33,465 nucleotides of DNA from Sulfuricurvum sp. IAE1 (GCF_004347735.1 NZ_SLTI01000052.1:1-33465); one strand, 5' to 3'. Counted from the stretch's first letter, positions 23,760 through 32,829 are shown. The notes: generated by a model not told the origin, from the letters alone. Program-made: numbers and translations.

Positions 23760-25949
23760 TTAGAATTTGATGGAGAAGCCGGCGGTGTAGACGCGACCGG
23801 GGTTGACCGTGATCGAGAGGTCTTCGTAATCGAACACGTCGTTTTCGTCGCGGTCGCTGCTGGCTCTGGCGGTATTGAAATAGCGGTTGTCCATCAGGTT
23901 GTCGATGCGGGCAAACAGCGAGTATTCAACGTCAAAGGCTTTTGCTTTGTACTCGGCCAGCAGGTTGACCGCTTCCTGGCCGTCGATCCGGAGGCGGTTG
24001 AGATCGTCGGCATAGTAATCGGAGCGTTTGGTGTATTCGGCCGAAAGTTTGATATTGGCGTTGTGCTGGTAATCGAGGATGACGTTGAGGCTGTGTTTGG
24101 ACGTTCGGGGGATCGTATTGCCCGTGACGTTGTAATAGGTCACTTCGCCGGTATCGACCCTGCCGTCGTTGTCGGCATCGAAATGGATGCCGAAGCGGTC
24201 GTAATCGGTGTATTTGGCGTCAAGGTAGGTGTAGGCGACGTTGCATGAAACCTTGTCCCCGAGTTTCGAGACGGCGGAGAGTTCGAATCCCTGGTGTTTC
24301 GCCCCCCCGATGTTATCCCACATGTCGGTGACGGTGCTGTCGACACTCCCGTAGTTTCCGGCCGTTTTCATGATGAAATCCTTGCGGTCGATGCGGAACA
24401 GCGAGGCTTCGTATTGGAGGCCGTTGTAGTTTCCGCGCACCCCCGCTTCGTAGTTTTTGGCGTGTTCGGGGCGGAGGTTGGGGTTGTTTTGGGTACTTCC
24501 GTAGGTGCTGACGTTTGCGGCGAAGAGCTGTGAAATCGTAGGCGCCCGAAACCCGGTGGAGTAGTTTGCGAAGACGCTGCTCTCTTTGCCCAGATCGTAG
24601 TTGCTCCCGATGCGGTAGGAGTAAACGTCGAACGATTTATCCAGCCGGTTGTTGCGGGAGTCGGTGTAGTCGAGTTTGATCGCGTCGTAACGGGCGTTGA
24701 ACGTCGCGCTGAGCCGGTCGGTGAGGGCGTGTTTGTATTCGCCGTAGAGGGCGTAGACGTTTTCGTCGGTTTCGTTGTTGCTGTTTTCGTCTCCGGCCGA
24801 TACGTAGGTATAGCTGGGGAAATATCCGACCCGTTGCGCGACGCGGTAGAGCACCTTGTTTTTGTAGTTGTTGTCGCGCAGGTCGATTCCAAGCAGGGTT
24901 GCGAAGGTCTGCGTCGCGGTCCGGAATTCCCCTTTGATACCCGTCTGCACCTGTTCGTAATAGTTGTCGTAAACGTAATCGTCGTCGGTGTAGGTTCCAG
25001 AAGCGCCGAGGGCGTTTTTCGTTTGGGGACTCGACCAGAAATAGGTGTCGTCGGTGTAGACGTAGCCGTTGACGAGGAGGTTGGTGTTGTCGGAAAAATC
25101 TTTCGAATAGGTGAGAAACAGCTTGAAGAGGTCGACGTCGTATTTTCGGGTATAGTCGCGACTGTCCATGTCGCCGGTGTAGATGCTTTGGGGATTGTTC
25201 AGCGCCTCGCTCAGGCCCCCGACGGTTCCGTGGGAATCTTTTTTACGTTTGGAAGCTTCGAGCCCGAACGTCAGGTCGCTCGTATCGTCGAGGTAGTACT
25301 GGAGTTTCCCGTTGACGTATTGGGCTTTGTAGTCGGAATCTTCATGGTAGCCGTCGGCTTTGCGCTCGCTTGCCTGGATATGGAAACTCAGATCGTCGTT
25401 CGCATACCCCGTACGGGCGACGAGTTTCTGGTAACCGAAGCTTCCCCGCTCGATGGCTCCGAAGTTGTGGTTGTATTTGGCCCCCCGTTTGGTGGTGATG
25501 ATAACGGCTCCGGAAAGGGCGTCGTCACCGAAGAGATAGGAAGCTCCCCCTTTGATTACCTTGATCGATTCGATGTTGTCGAGGTCGATATTGACCGCCC
25601 CGGTCCGCTCGAACACCGGGACCCCGTCGATGACGACGGCAACGCCCGGTTTTTCACCCATATACACCTGGTTTTCGATACCGCGAATGTGGATTTTGAG
25701 GCTGTCGCCGGTTTTGACTTCGGTGGTGATGCCGGGGATCGCGTTAAGCACCTGCTGGATATTTTCGACGTGAGAGTCGTCCACTTTCTGCCCGTCGATC
25801 GTTGAGGTGGAGGAGGCTTCCGTCCGCGACGAGTGAAAACGGTCGTCGATCGTCGTCGAGTCGATACCGATAATGCCGAGGTTTTCGGCAGCCAGGCATG
25901 AGCCTGCAAGCAGGGAAGAAAGAATAACGCTGTGGGAAATGTTGGCCAT
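23760..25949 (-). CDS. TonB-dependent outer-membrane receptor
   Basis: The 729-aa protein has a signal peptide (cleavage near SCLAAEN). The plug domain (about 45-160) has VENIQQVLNAIPGI, IHIRGIENQ and IDGVPVFERTG, and IESIKVIKGGASYLFGDDAL, the classical plug motifs. A beta barrel follows, with a TonB-receptor signature near FANYSTGFRAPTISQLF, ending in GRVYTAGFSIKF with a terminal Phe. It imports a metal chelate or other small ligand using TonB energy. The start is ATG 25949 with AGGAG five bases upstream; GTG 25952 is less favourable. It is the first gene of a five-gene operon ending in tonB. The ligand cannot be named. Confidence 0.88.
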   Translation of the reverse strand: MANISHSVILSSLLAGSCLAAENLGIIGIDSTTIDDRFHSSRTEASSTSTIDGQKVDDSHVENIQQVLNAIPGITTEVKTGDSLKIHIRGIENQVYMGEKPGVAVVIDGVPVFERTGAVNIDLDNIESIKVIKGGASYLFGDDALSGAVIITTKRGAKYNHNFGAIERGSFGYQKLVARTGYANDDLSFHIQASERKADGYHEDSDYKAQYVNGKLQYYLDDTSDLTFGLEASKRKKDSHGTVGGLSEALNNPQSIYTGDMDSRDYTRKYDVDLFKLFLTYSKDFSDNTNLLVNGYVYTDDTYFWSSPQTKNALGASGTYTDDDYVYDNYYEQVQTGIKGEFRTATQTFATLLGIDLRDNNYKNKVLYRVAQRVGYFPSYTYVSAGDENSNNETDENVYALYGEYKHALTDRLSATFNARYDAIKLDYTDSRNNRLDKSFDVYSYRIGSNYDLGKESSVFANYSTGFRAPTISQLFAANVSTYGSTQNNPNLRPEHAKNYEAGVRGNYNGLQYEASLFRIDRKDFIMKTAGNYGSVDSTVTDMWDNIGGAKHQGFELSAVSKLGDKVSCNVAYTYLDAKYTDYDRFGIHFDADNDGRVDTGEVTYYNVTGNTIPRTSKHSLNVILDYQHNANIKLSAEYTKRSDYYADDLNRLRIDGQEAVNLLAEYKAKAFDVEYSLFARIDNLMDNRYFNTARASSDRDENDVFDYEDLSITVNPGRVYTAGFSIKF

Positions 25950-26087
25950 CACCGCTCCTGTTCGGAAATAAAAGTGGGTGATTATGAAGGAATAGTGTTA
26001 CATTTGTGTTAATTGCACGAATCAAGAAATAATTAATATTTTAAAAAAGTGAGAGTGTGGGCAGGGCGTAAGCGCCGAAGGGTGGAG

Positions 26088-26093
26088 TATAAT
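26088..26093 (+). promoter_or_regulatory. -10 box of the interrupted host arsC
   Basis: A perfect TATAAT lies 23 bases before the arsC ATG, giving a very short leader with GGGGG as RBS. The promoter is untouched by the insertion and now points into the mobile element. Confidence 0.55.
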
Positions 26094-26116
26094 GGCGTCT
26101 AAAAACGGGGGCCACC

Positions 26117-26326
26117 ATGACTACCGTCTGGCATAACCCAAAATGTTCCAAATCGCGCGAAGCGATCAAACTCCTCGAAGAGAAAGGGGCCGATTTCGGC
26201 GTCGTGAAATATCTGGAAGAGACGCCTGGCCGCGAGGAGATCGAATCGTTGCTGAAGAAACTGGGTATTTCGGCGCGGGAACTGATGCGCACCAAAGAGG
26301 ACAGGGATGACATGCTTGTTGCATAG
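26117..26326 (+). pseudogene. arsC: 5' part of host arsC, cut off by the mobile element
   Basis: The first 60 or so residues match ArsC/Spx-type thioredoxin-fold arsenate reductases: HNPKCSKSREA with catalytic Cys10, and ELMRTKE with the substrate-binding Arg58. After TKE(D) the frame reads RDDMLVA and stops at 69 aa. A normal protein is about 113 aa and needs two more Arg (ERPI.. and IGRPP), which are missing, so this copy should be inactive. The GC content and codon choice match the host genes on the left. The break point is between about 26300 and 26312. The missing 3' half is expected at the far end of the island, beyond the window. Confidence 0.85.
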
Positions 26327-26342
26327 TGACATACTATGACAT
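26308..26342 (+). repeat. Three TGACAT repeats with an overlapping dyad at the element's left end
   Basis: TGACAT occurs at 26308, 26327 and 26337. A perfect six-base inverted repeat, CATAGT-GACAT-ACTATG, spans 26322-26338 and includes the second copy. Short repeats and dyads close to an integration point are typical binding sites for tyrosine recombinases or their helper proteins. Confidence 0.55.
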
Positions 26343-26365
26343 AAAAAATATAGACACGATAGAAT
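26336..26365 (+). promoter_or_regulatory. Putative promoter of the recombinase operon
   Basis: ATGACA (26336-26341) as -35 and TAGAAT (26360-26365) as -10, spaced 18 bases, sit 27 bases before the first recombinase ATG. The third TGACAT repeat overlaps the -35, so a protein bound there could repress the operon. AAGGAG is at 26381-26386. Confidence 0.45.
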
Positions 26366-26391
26366 AGTTACATCTTTATCAAGGAGTAACT

Positions 26392-27945
26392 ATGGCATTG
26401 AACGGCACGGTCCACTTTTATACACCTACTACTATCCCTACCGAAGACTCTTTCGAGATACAAACTGAGAAGCTAAAAGAAGAAAATGACATCTGTATCT
26501 ATTATGGTCGAGATGGGATTTCGCCTGATGATCCTGACTATGGACTTGGTATTTCAAAATTTCACAACTTCCCGTTTGTAGTGAATGAAGACGGTTCGTT
26601 GTGGAAAGACGCGACATTATATTTGATTTGGAAGATCAAACATCGTGAAGAGATAACACCTAAGCGGTTGCAACAGATTGCGGATTATCTTCAAGATTTT
26701 CTTCGCTTCTGTGAGATGACCGAAAATAATGAGGAAGCAGCAGCTGAACAAGACGGAAGGGAAATCCCGGAAGCAAGACGTTTCCACTATTTGAACGCAC
26801 CCATAAAGTCACGCCGTCCTAATGTCATGTACGGACAGTATCTTTTAAAGATCAAGGCAAAGCAGTGGGGCCCGAAGATGAAGGCTGTTTCTGGTTTCTA
26901 CCAATACCTAATTGAAGTAAGAAAGATTTCCTTCCCTGTCGATATGCTTGAACGTAGCATGTCAAGTAAGATTATTGCAACCGCTAACGGGGGTGGCTAC
27001 ATCATGGAAATTGGTTATAACCGAGTTGACCAGGAAGCCAAAACACAGAATCAGGATGACGGACACATTCGTGATGGTGAGAAGATGCGGCCTATGAGCA
27101 TTGCCGAACAGATCATCTTTGAAAAGGCCATGCTCAAGTTTACACATGAAGAACTGGTACTTGGGTCGATGATCGCTATTACTTCGATGGCCAGAAAGCA
27201 GACAGTTTATACGCTCAGGCTTAAACACTTTATTAGCAATCTCCCTGCTGGTTACGACCCTATGACGTTGCGGCATTGGCGGCAGAACAACCTTTCTAAA
27301 ATCGATCTAAAAGGCACACATGATATTCATGTTGGTGACGGTACAGGTGCAGACACGAAGAATGGTAAGCGGATGAAAATTACAATAGATAACTGGCTCC
27401 GGCTTGTCATCATAGAATACATCATATCACCACGTGCAGTGAAATACCGCAACTATGCCCTTTCACAAAATAGTGATCTTGATCAGTATCTGTTTTTAAC
27501 CTACGATAAGAAGACAATGGAGAGTACGCCGTACTACCACGCCAATGATGATATCAATCTTCCAAACTGGCTTGATCAAGGGAAGCCGAAAAAGACTGGA
27601 AACGGAATTGATCAGGCCATGAAGCGGTTCCGTGACGGGCCACTGGCACAAGAGTGTACTGACAGGCAACTGTTCCCTGTCCGCTTCCATGACCTCAGAG
27701 CAAGTGGAGCAATGCGCTTTATTGATCGTAACGAATCGTTCGTCGATGGCGGTGAGACCACGTGGTCAGCTGTCCTTATCAAACTCTCAAAGTTGATGGG
27801 GCATGACAGCATCGCTACCACCCAGATGTATCTCGACTTCAAGCAACATTACGAACAAAAGCTGCCTCAGTTGCAGTTTGAATTCGAAGAATACAGATAC
27901 GCAGAGATTCAAAAACGTATCCTTAGAGATCGGGTTAGTAAATGA
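26392..27945 (+). CDS. Tyrosine recombinase 1 (complete catalytic set)
   Basis: The 517-aa protein is longer than typical phage integrases of about 350-400 aa. The N-terminal part (about 75-200) is the core-binding region. The catalytic domain has Arg I at R268 (SMARKQTVYTLRLKHF), the HxxR box H433-D-L-R436, H471 in LMGHDSIATTQMYL, and the nucleophile Y480, nine residues after H471. All expected residues are present, so it is probably an active strand-exchange enzyme. Good RBS. The stop overlaps the next start as ATGA. By position it corresponds to TnpA of Tn554 or the first recombinase of other recombinase-trio elements; I cannot assign a name with certainty. Confidence 0.88.
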   Translation: MALNGTVHFYTPTTIPTEDSFEIQTEKLKEENDICIYYGRDGISPDDPDYGLGISKFHNFPFVVNEDGSLWKDATLYLIWKIKHREEITPKRLQQIADYLQDFLRFCEMTENNEEAAAEQDGREIPEARRFHYLNAPIKSRRPNVMYGQYLLKIKAKQWGPKMKAVSGFYQYLIEVRKISFPVDMLERSMSSKIIATANGGGYIMEIGYNRVDQEAKTQNQDDGHIRDGEKMRPMSIAEQIIFEKAMLKFTHEELVLGSMIAITSMARKQTVYTLRLKHFISNLPAGYDPMTLRHWRQNNLSKIDLKGTHDIHVGDGTGADTKNGKRMKITIDNWLRLVIIEYIISPRAVKYRNYALSQNSDLDQYLFLTYDKKTMESTPYYHANDDINLPNWLDQGKPKKTGNGIDQAMKRFRDGPLAQECTDRQLFPVRFHDLRASGAMRFIDRNESFVDGGETTWSAVLIKLSKLMGHDSIATTQMYLDFKQHYEQKLPQLQFEFEEYRYAEIQKRILRDRVSK

Positions 27946-30407
27946 GTGTTACAGAGGAGTTGACAGTGACAAAAACTGTTAGACGGGCAAGCAATAGGGG
28001 GTTCATCACTGTCTTATACGATCACGCCGAACTTCAAGCATCGTTTGAGAGTACGCTTGAAGCATTGCGCAATAATGGCGAGGAGCCTATGAAAATAAAA
28101 CTTGAAAAAGCTGCTGGCGTCACCAATGGTTACCTGCAAGCAACCGCCAAAAAACACTTTTGGGCCCAAAAGATACTTACAGAATACAAATCACTACGTC
28201 GCGAATGGGAAGATAATGGCGGCGCGGAGTATAAGAGGATGAAAAAGATCCTGAACGAGATGGTCAAAAATGGCGAAAAGCCGGGTTTAAGTGTAATCGG
28301 TGAGAAAGCTGGGAGAAGTTCAGTTTATCTTTTGCCCAGGGAAAAACGCCAATTATACCCTTGGAAAATGAAATTATTTGAAGAGATTAGGGAAGCGCAA
28401 AAAGTGTTTGATAAACCAGTGCTGGAGATACCCAAAGGTTATGTGTGTTTGTCACATCAATGTCAATCGTTGAACACACTTGTAAAAGAGATGGAATTTG
28501 GGGATGCGGAGATCACCAGCTATAAAAATGCTGCTGTTAAATTTATAAATGGCAAAGAAGTGCACTTTGGATCGTGGCTGTATCAAAGATGGTTCCGATT
28601 TAGTGAAGGAACAAAAGGGGTTTTGACCTATGTGGATCCAAGCAGTTTTGATATACAGCGTACTTTTTTAGTCAGAGGAGCAATCTTAGCACTTAATGCA
28701 ACAACTGAAAAATCACAAGGTATGCGCGCGAAAGATATTGAAAAGTACATCAACTGGCTTAACCGGACCGGAAATATGACGCCTAAGAATGCAAAAGAGG
28801 CCGAAGAAAGTTATCGGGGATTCTCTTTGTATTTGCACCAAGTGGTTAAAGGGCATGATCCTAGAAGAAAAAATCAGACTATTGATATTGACCACTTTGG
28901 TCGCAAACATGCGGGAAAAATCCAAGCCAGTGTGTGTTTAATGCTTGCGGAAGCTTTCACCAACGGAAACGCAGGAAAAATTCAAGGAATGACTGGATAT
29001 GTCGAGGGTGGTTGGCAAAATGAGGATGAAGCCGTTATAGATATTGGTGCACTAGGTGATGCGCTGAGCTACTATTACCAGTTTTTCGAGCAGGTTACCA
29101 ACTTTTTGCTCGAACACAAGCCTTATCCCTGCGCTATTAAGCTACTGGAGCATGATGCGATATTGGTTCCACAAATACCTGCATATCCCCAAATTATGAC
29201 CCCTTTCAATGGAACTAATAGATTCGACTGGCGTATATATTTCGATCCGGATGTACTTGATCTCAGGAATGAGGCTGGAGTAAAAGCAGTAGTGATGAGG
29301 AGTGAAGTATATCAACGTAAGAGTCCTGCAAAGCAAGCATTAATGTTGAACGGAGCTGCCGACACTCTCAATACTTTTTGTGCAGCCATTCTTAAAGCAA
29401 ACAGCGACTATTCTCATAATACTCGCTTATCTCTTGGCGTTCTAGCTATGCAAGCTTATTTTATGGTGATGATGGACATCACAGGGTTAAATGATGTGAC
29501 GCTCGCAACCATGCCGTGGAGTGATGAGAATGACCTGTTTGAAGAGGATAACGGGGACAGTGTCAAGTTAAGAAACATCAAGCACCGAGCAGGGGGTAAA
29601 GTCGTCGAGTTTTCGATACAGCGGAAATTCAAGCCGAGCTTTATTACTTTCTTGAAGCTTCGCCGCTATGTCCTTGATGGGAATAGCTGCGATACCCTCT
29701 ATTTTACAGGCACAGGCAAGAATATCAAACTTACTGGATCGTACCAGAATGGGGGATTTGGAGTTCGTGCCTATAAAGAATTCCAAAGATACTATCCTGA
29801 TTTGAATTATTTCGGTTCACGAAAACTTCGTCGGTTCAAGAAACAGTGGATCATGAAAGAAACTAATGGGCGGACTTATCTTGCCGCAAAACTGCTGCAG
29901 CATACCGAATCAATCAGTCAGAGCAATTATCCTGCTCAGCCCAAAGGAGAGAGTCAAAAGATGATGGCTAATTATTTCGATTATCAGCATAGCCTCACCA
30001 TGGAGGTAGACGATAGCGAGATGATAAGTTCAGGGGCTTGCAAAAACCATAAGCAACCTGAAGCACAGGTTGAAAAGGCCCCAATCAAACCTGATTGCAA
30101 TAAAAAGATGACTTGTCTATTCTGTAAACACTATCGCTTGATGCCTATCAAACAGGAGATACACAAGGTATTGTCAATGAAGTATGTCATAAAAGAGTTC
30201 TCTAAACTACATGCGTGGTCACAAGTGCATTTCGATACGGTGACCGAACCTATACTTGATCGCATCGAGTTGCTGCTTGAAGCGTTGAAAATCAAGTATC
30301 CAGAGACTTCTGGCATTATTGAAGACCTACGAAAAGAGGTAGACAAACAAAACCTTACGAGCTATTGGCAGGGAGTACATGAACGAAACTGGGAGGCAGT
30401 ATGGTAG
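27942..30407 (+). CDS. Tyrosine recombinase-like protein 2, probably catalytically dead, with N-terminal HTH-like repeat
   Basis: The 821-aa protein's C-terminal recombinase fold is recognisable: ITGLNDVTLATMPW at the Arg I site, SRKLRR at the HxxR box (R627, R630), and LLQHTESISQSNY with H654 and Y663 at the same nine-residue spacing as in its neighbour. Arg I is Asn517, so catalysis is unlikely and a structural role in synapsis is more likely. Two similar HTH-like units lie at about 38-85 and 101-150 (both 'NGE.P......EKAG.....YL'). A Cys group (CNKKMTCLFCKHY, about 719-730) may bind zinc. It overlaps both neighbouring genes, by 4 bases upstream and 7 downstream. Confidence 0.8.
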   Translation: MSVTEELTVTKTVRRASNRGFITVLYDHAELQASFESTLEALRNNGEEPMKIKLEKAAGVTNGYLQATAKKHFWAQKILTEYKSLRREWEDNGGAEYKRMKKILNEMVKNGEKPGLSVIGEKAGRSSVYLLPREKRQLYPWKMKLFEEIREAQKVFDKPVLEIPKGYVCLSHQCQSLNTLVKEMEFGDAEITSYKNAAVKFINGKEVHFGSWLYQRWFRFSEGTKGVLTYVDPSSFDIQRTFLVRGAILALNATTEKSQGMRAKDIEKYINWLNRTGNMTPKNAKEAEESYRGFSLYLHQVVKGHDPRRKNQTIDIDHFGRKHAGKIQASVCLMLAEAFTNGNAGKIQGMTGYVEGGWQNEDEAVIDIGALGDALSYYYQFFEQVTNFLLEHKPYPCAIKLLEHDAILVPQIPAYPQIMTPFNGTNRFDWRIYFDPDVLDLRNEAGVKAVVMRSEVYQRKSPAKQALMLNGAADTLNTFCAAILKANSDYSHNTRLSLGVLAMQAYFMVMMDITGLNDVTLATMPWSDENDLFEEDNGDSVKLRNIKHRAGGKVVEFSIQRKFKPSFITFLKLRRYVLDGNSCDTLYFTGTGKNIKLTGSYQNGGFGVRAYKEFQRYYPDLNYFGSRKLRRFKKQWIMKETNGRTYLAAKLLQHTESISQSNYPAQPKGESQKMMANYFDYQHSLTMEVDDSEMISSGACKNHKQPEAQVEKAPIKPDCNKKMTCLFCKHYRLMPIKQEIHKVLSMKYVIKEFSKLHAWSQVHFDTVTEPILDRIELLLEALKIKYPETSGIIEDLRKEVDKQNLTSYWQGVHERNWEAVW

Positions 30408-32395
30408 AAGTATTCACGATCACAGAGGATATGCCATATCCACCGCAGGGTTGGAAATATGATGAGCATAGCACAAATGAAGCATACATAGATCCAGAGA
30501 CAGTCATTTCTTACGATCAGGAAACTGGGAAACCTCATTCGCGATACAAGGACGACATCTGGCGGCTTACATGGTCTCTTAGTCGTAAAAAGCACAAGCA
30601 AATCTCGTTTGCCGGGATCAAAAATCAGCAAGACAAGACACTAATCAAGCGCTTGATGTTCATTATTATGCAGCTTGGAAAAGGCAAAAATGGTAGTATC
30701 AAGTCTCCTATCTCTTTGAAATCAATTTACCTAGACGCGATACTTTCGATGTACCGATTTGCAACACAGCATGACATATCCATAGAAGTGTTGCTGAGTA
30801 ATCCGCAAGCGATGAGACGCTATATCACAACTGAGATCAAATTGAAAAAATACCGTTCTGGATTGACCATTGGTCTTATCAATTTTCTATCGAGACTACA
30901 GCAGCAAAAATGGTTTGGTATAGTCTATAAATACGACAGTGAGCATCTGCGGGTACTTGCCATGTACTATAGGGAGTACGTAGATTCACAAGAACAGAGC
31001 GAATGCATACCCCCACGGATACTCCGAAATGCTCAACGGATGCGCTGGGAGCATGTTGATGTCGTATGGAAGGTGCGTACCAAACTGGCCGCCATGATTG
31101 ATCGGCTAATGATAGAGCCGCTTCAATATGCGGCTAGTAGTACTACGGCTGGGAGTATTGCACGTAAACGAGGTGTTTCAAGGCCAAATCCGTATATTTT
31201 ATTTGGTGAGCTGGCTAACGAACTAAGCTTGGATTCGTTCTGTGATATCTATGGGATCAACGGCAGAAAATCATTAGTGGGTTATTTGAGCGCTCTCTCT
31301 AAGACCTGCCGTCATTTGATTTATGGTTATACAGGGATGCGGAACGATGAAGGATGTTCCTTGTGGATTGGATGTTATCATGAAAAAGGAGCGGGATCGG
31401 CCCCAGTAATCAACGGAATTGAAAGCAAGAACGGGATCCCAATCATTCATTCCTTTGTGACAATTAAGGAAATCAAAAAGGTCATTGATTTGCAAACAGC
31501 CATTGCTAAGGTCATAGCCAAACATTCCCATCCAGGAAACAAAGAGCTTCCGCTGTTATTTAATCCTGGATGGATTTCAGGAGGGCGTGCGATGCACATG
31601 GAAGTGAACACACAACTGGACAGAGGTAATGAGTTGCCTTTGGATGAATCACAGCTTATTATCACGGAAGAGGATGTTGAGAAAACTCTGAAAGCCACAG
31701 AACCAGATCGTGACTGGGACAATGACCCTCATTATCAAGTGGGGATGGTCTGGAGGTTCAATTGGCATCAGTATCGTCGATCAGTTGCGGTTTATTCACT
31801 GCGTTCTGGACTGGTTAACATAACGGCGCTTGGTAATCAGTACCGACATTTATTCGAGGCAACTACTATACACTACGGCAACGGCCATTATGTAGCACAG
31901 CCACTAGAAGGGACAGATTCCAAGTATCATGTCAGCTATGAAGCAGAACGTCTGCGTGACGAACATCATGCACGTGCACTATGGCGTGATATGCTGATAA
32001 ACCTTGACCGTCACCAAAGCGGTTTCGCACCTACGGATAGAGATGTTACACCAGTGGAGCCATCTGAGCAGATTGAGGATATTGACGGGTTGCAGACTGT
32101 AGCTGCCAAAATGAAAAGAGGAGAGATCGGTCATACGAATACGGCCATCGGTTCATGTAAATCGCTTACGCCGTGTGACGGTCATATGATGCTGATATGG
32201 AAACCATGCCTTGAATGCCCTGAAAAAGTGCCAAATATAAATAAGGTTGATCATCTTATAGACGTACAGGGGCGGTTTGTGGAAAAGGTTGCACTGGATA
32301 TGCCAGGTAGTATAGAGCTTCGTGATCAGCAAGAGGACTTGGAAGCGCTGAAAGAGTTTCGAAAAACATTAGGAGGAGAAAATGAACAGGATTGA
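30401..32395 (+). CDS. Tyrosine recombinase 3 (complete catalytic set, Zn-like tail)
   Basis: The 664-aa protein's catalytic domain has R314 in GYTGMRNDEGCSL, H456-Q-Y-R459 in FNWHQYRRSVAVY, H483 and the nucleophile Y492 in HLFEATTIHYGNG, again nine residues apart. The segment between Arg I and HxxR is long. After the Tyr comes a tail with Cys pairs, CKSLTPC and PCLEC (about 585-608), like the zinc-type tails of Tn554 TnpB-class recombinases. It is expected to be active and to work with recombinase 1. The start overlaps the previous stop by 7 bases after GGGAGG; the end overlaps the small gene by 14 bases. Confidence 0.85.
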   Translation: MVEVFTITEDMPYPPQGWKYDEHSTNEAYIDPETVISYDQETGKPHSRYKDDIWRLTWSLSRKKHKQISFAGIKNQQDKTLIKRLMFIIMQLGKGKNGSIKSPISLKSIYLDAILSMYRFATQHDISIEVLLSNPQAMRRYITTEIKLKKYRSGLTIGLINFLSRLQQQKWFGIVYKYDSEHLRVLAMYYREYVDSQEQSECIPPRILRNAQRMRWEHVDVVWKVRTKLAAMIDRLMIEPLQYAASSTTAGSIARKRGVSRPNPYILFGELANELSLDSFCDIYGINGRKSLVGYLSALSKTCRHLIYGYTGMRNDEGCSLWIGCYHEKGAGSAPVINGIESKNGIPIIHSFVTIKEIKKVIDLQTAIAKVIAKHSHPGNKELPLLFNPGWISGGRAMHMEVNTQLDRGNELPLDESQLIITEEDVEKTLKATEPDRDWDNDPHYQVGMVWRFNWHQYRRSVAVYSLRSGLVNITALGNQYRHLFEATTIHYGNGHYVAQPLEGTDSKYHVSYEAERLRDEHHARALWRDMLINLDRHQSGFAPTDRDVTPVEPSEQIEDIDGLQTVAAKMKRGEIGHTNTAIGSCKSLTPCDGHMMLIWKPCLECPEKVPNINKVDHLIDVQGRFVEKVALDMPGSIELRDQQEDLEALKEFRKTLGGENEQD

Positions 32396-32771
32396 TAGAT
32401 ATCTGGAAGGTATCAAAAAAGTGCCTAAGGGTAAGAAGATTAATAAGAGAACTGTCAGCGAAGCTATGGGTATAGACCCAAATTTACTAAACCCATCAAG
32501 GGATGATAAATATCTGACTAACCCCGCAATACGGGGTATGATTGAAGATGCTGAAGCTGAGCGCCTGAAAAAGGATAAGAAAGCTGATAAATTGATCGAA
32601 GAAACTCGGATAAAAAATAAATTCAAAGATGAGCGTGACGATTTTAAAAACAAACTTGAAAAAGCTTATGCGCGAGAAGTGATGCTTATCAATCGCATAC
32701 ATGAATTGGAAACAGAACTGGCTCAATATAAGAACGAAAATGGGTTGAAATTGGTGTCAAAAAGAAGATAA
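32382..32771 (+). CDS. Small HTH plus coiled-coil protein (TnpC/DUF6262-like)
   Basis: The 129-aa protein's N-terminal half (about 15-55) reads as a helix-turn-helix (KKINKRTVSEAMGIDPNLL then an NPAIRGMI helix). The second half (about 55-120) is a highly charged coiled coil ending IHELETELAQYKNEN. This matches the plan of TnpC-type helpers in Tn554-class elements and DUF6262 proteins ('v....a...gvs...lyr.p.lr..i' then coiled coil). It probably aids recombination site choice or orientation. GGAGG precedes the ATG, which lies inside the recombinase 3 gene. It is the last gene of the operon. Confidence 0.75.
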   Translation: MNRIDRYLEGIKKVPKGKKINKRTVSEAMGIDPNLLNPSRDDKYLTNPAIRGMIEDAEAERLKKDKKADKLIEETRIKNKFKDERDDFKNKLEKAYAREVMLINRIHELETELAQYKNENGLKLVSKRR

Positions 32772-32829
32772 ATGAACAGTCGAAATAAAATAGTCGGTAA
32801 AATTGCATCACTTTTCAGTGGAGAATAAA

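Noticed and set aside
24729-25805. 358-aa open frame antisense to the TonB receptor
   Set aside because: Val/Phe/Asp-rich sequence typical of antisense shadows; the receptor frame has full plug and barrel motifs.
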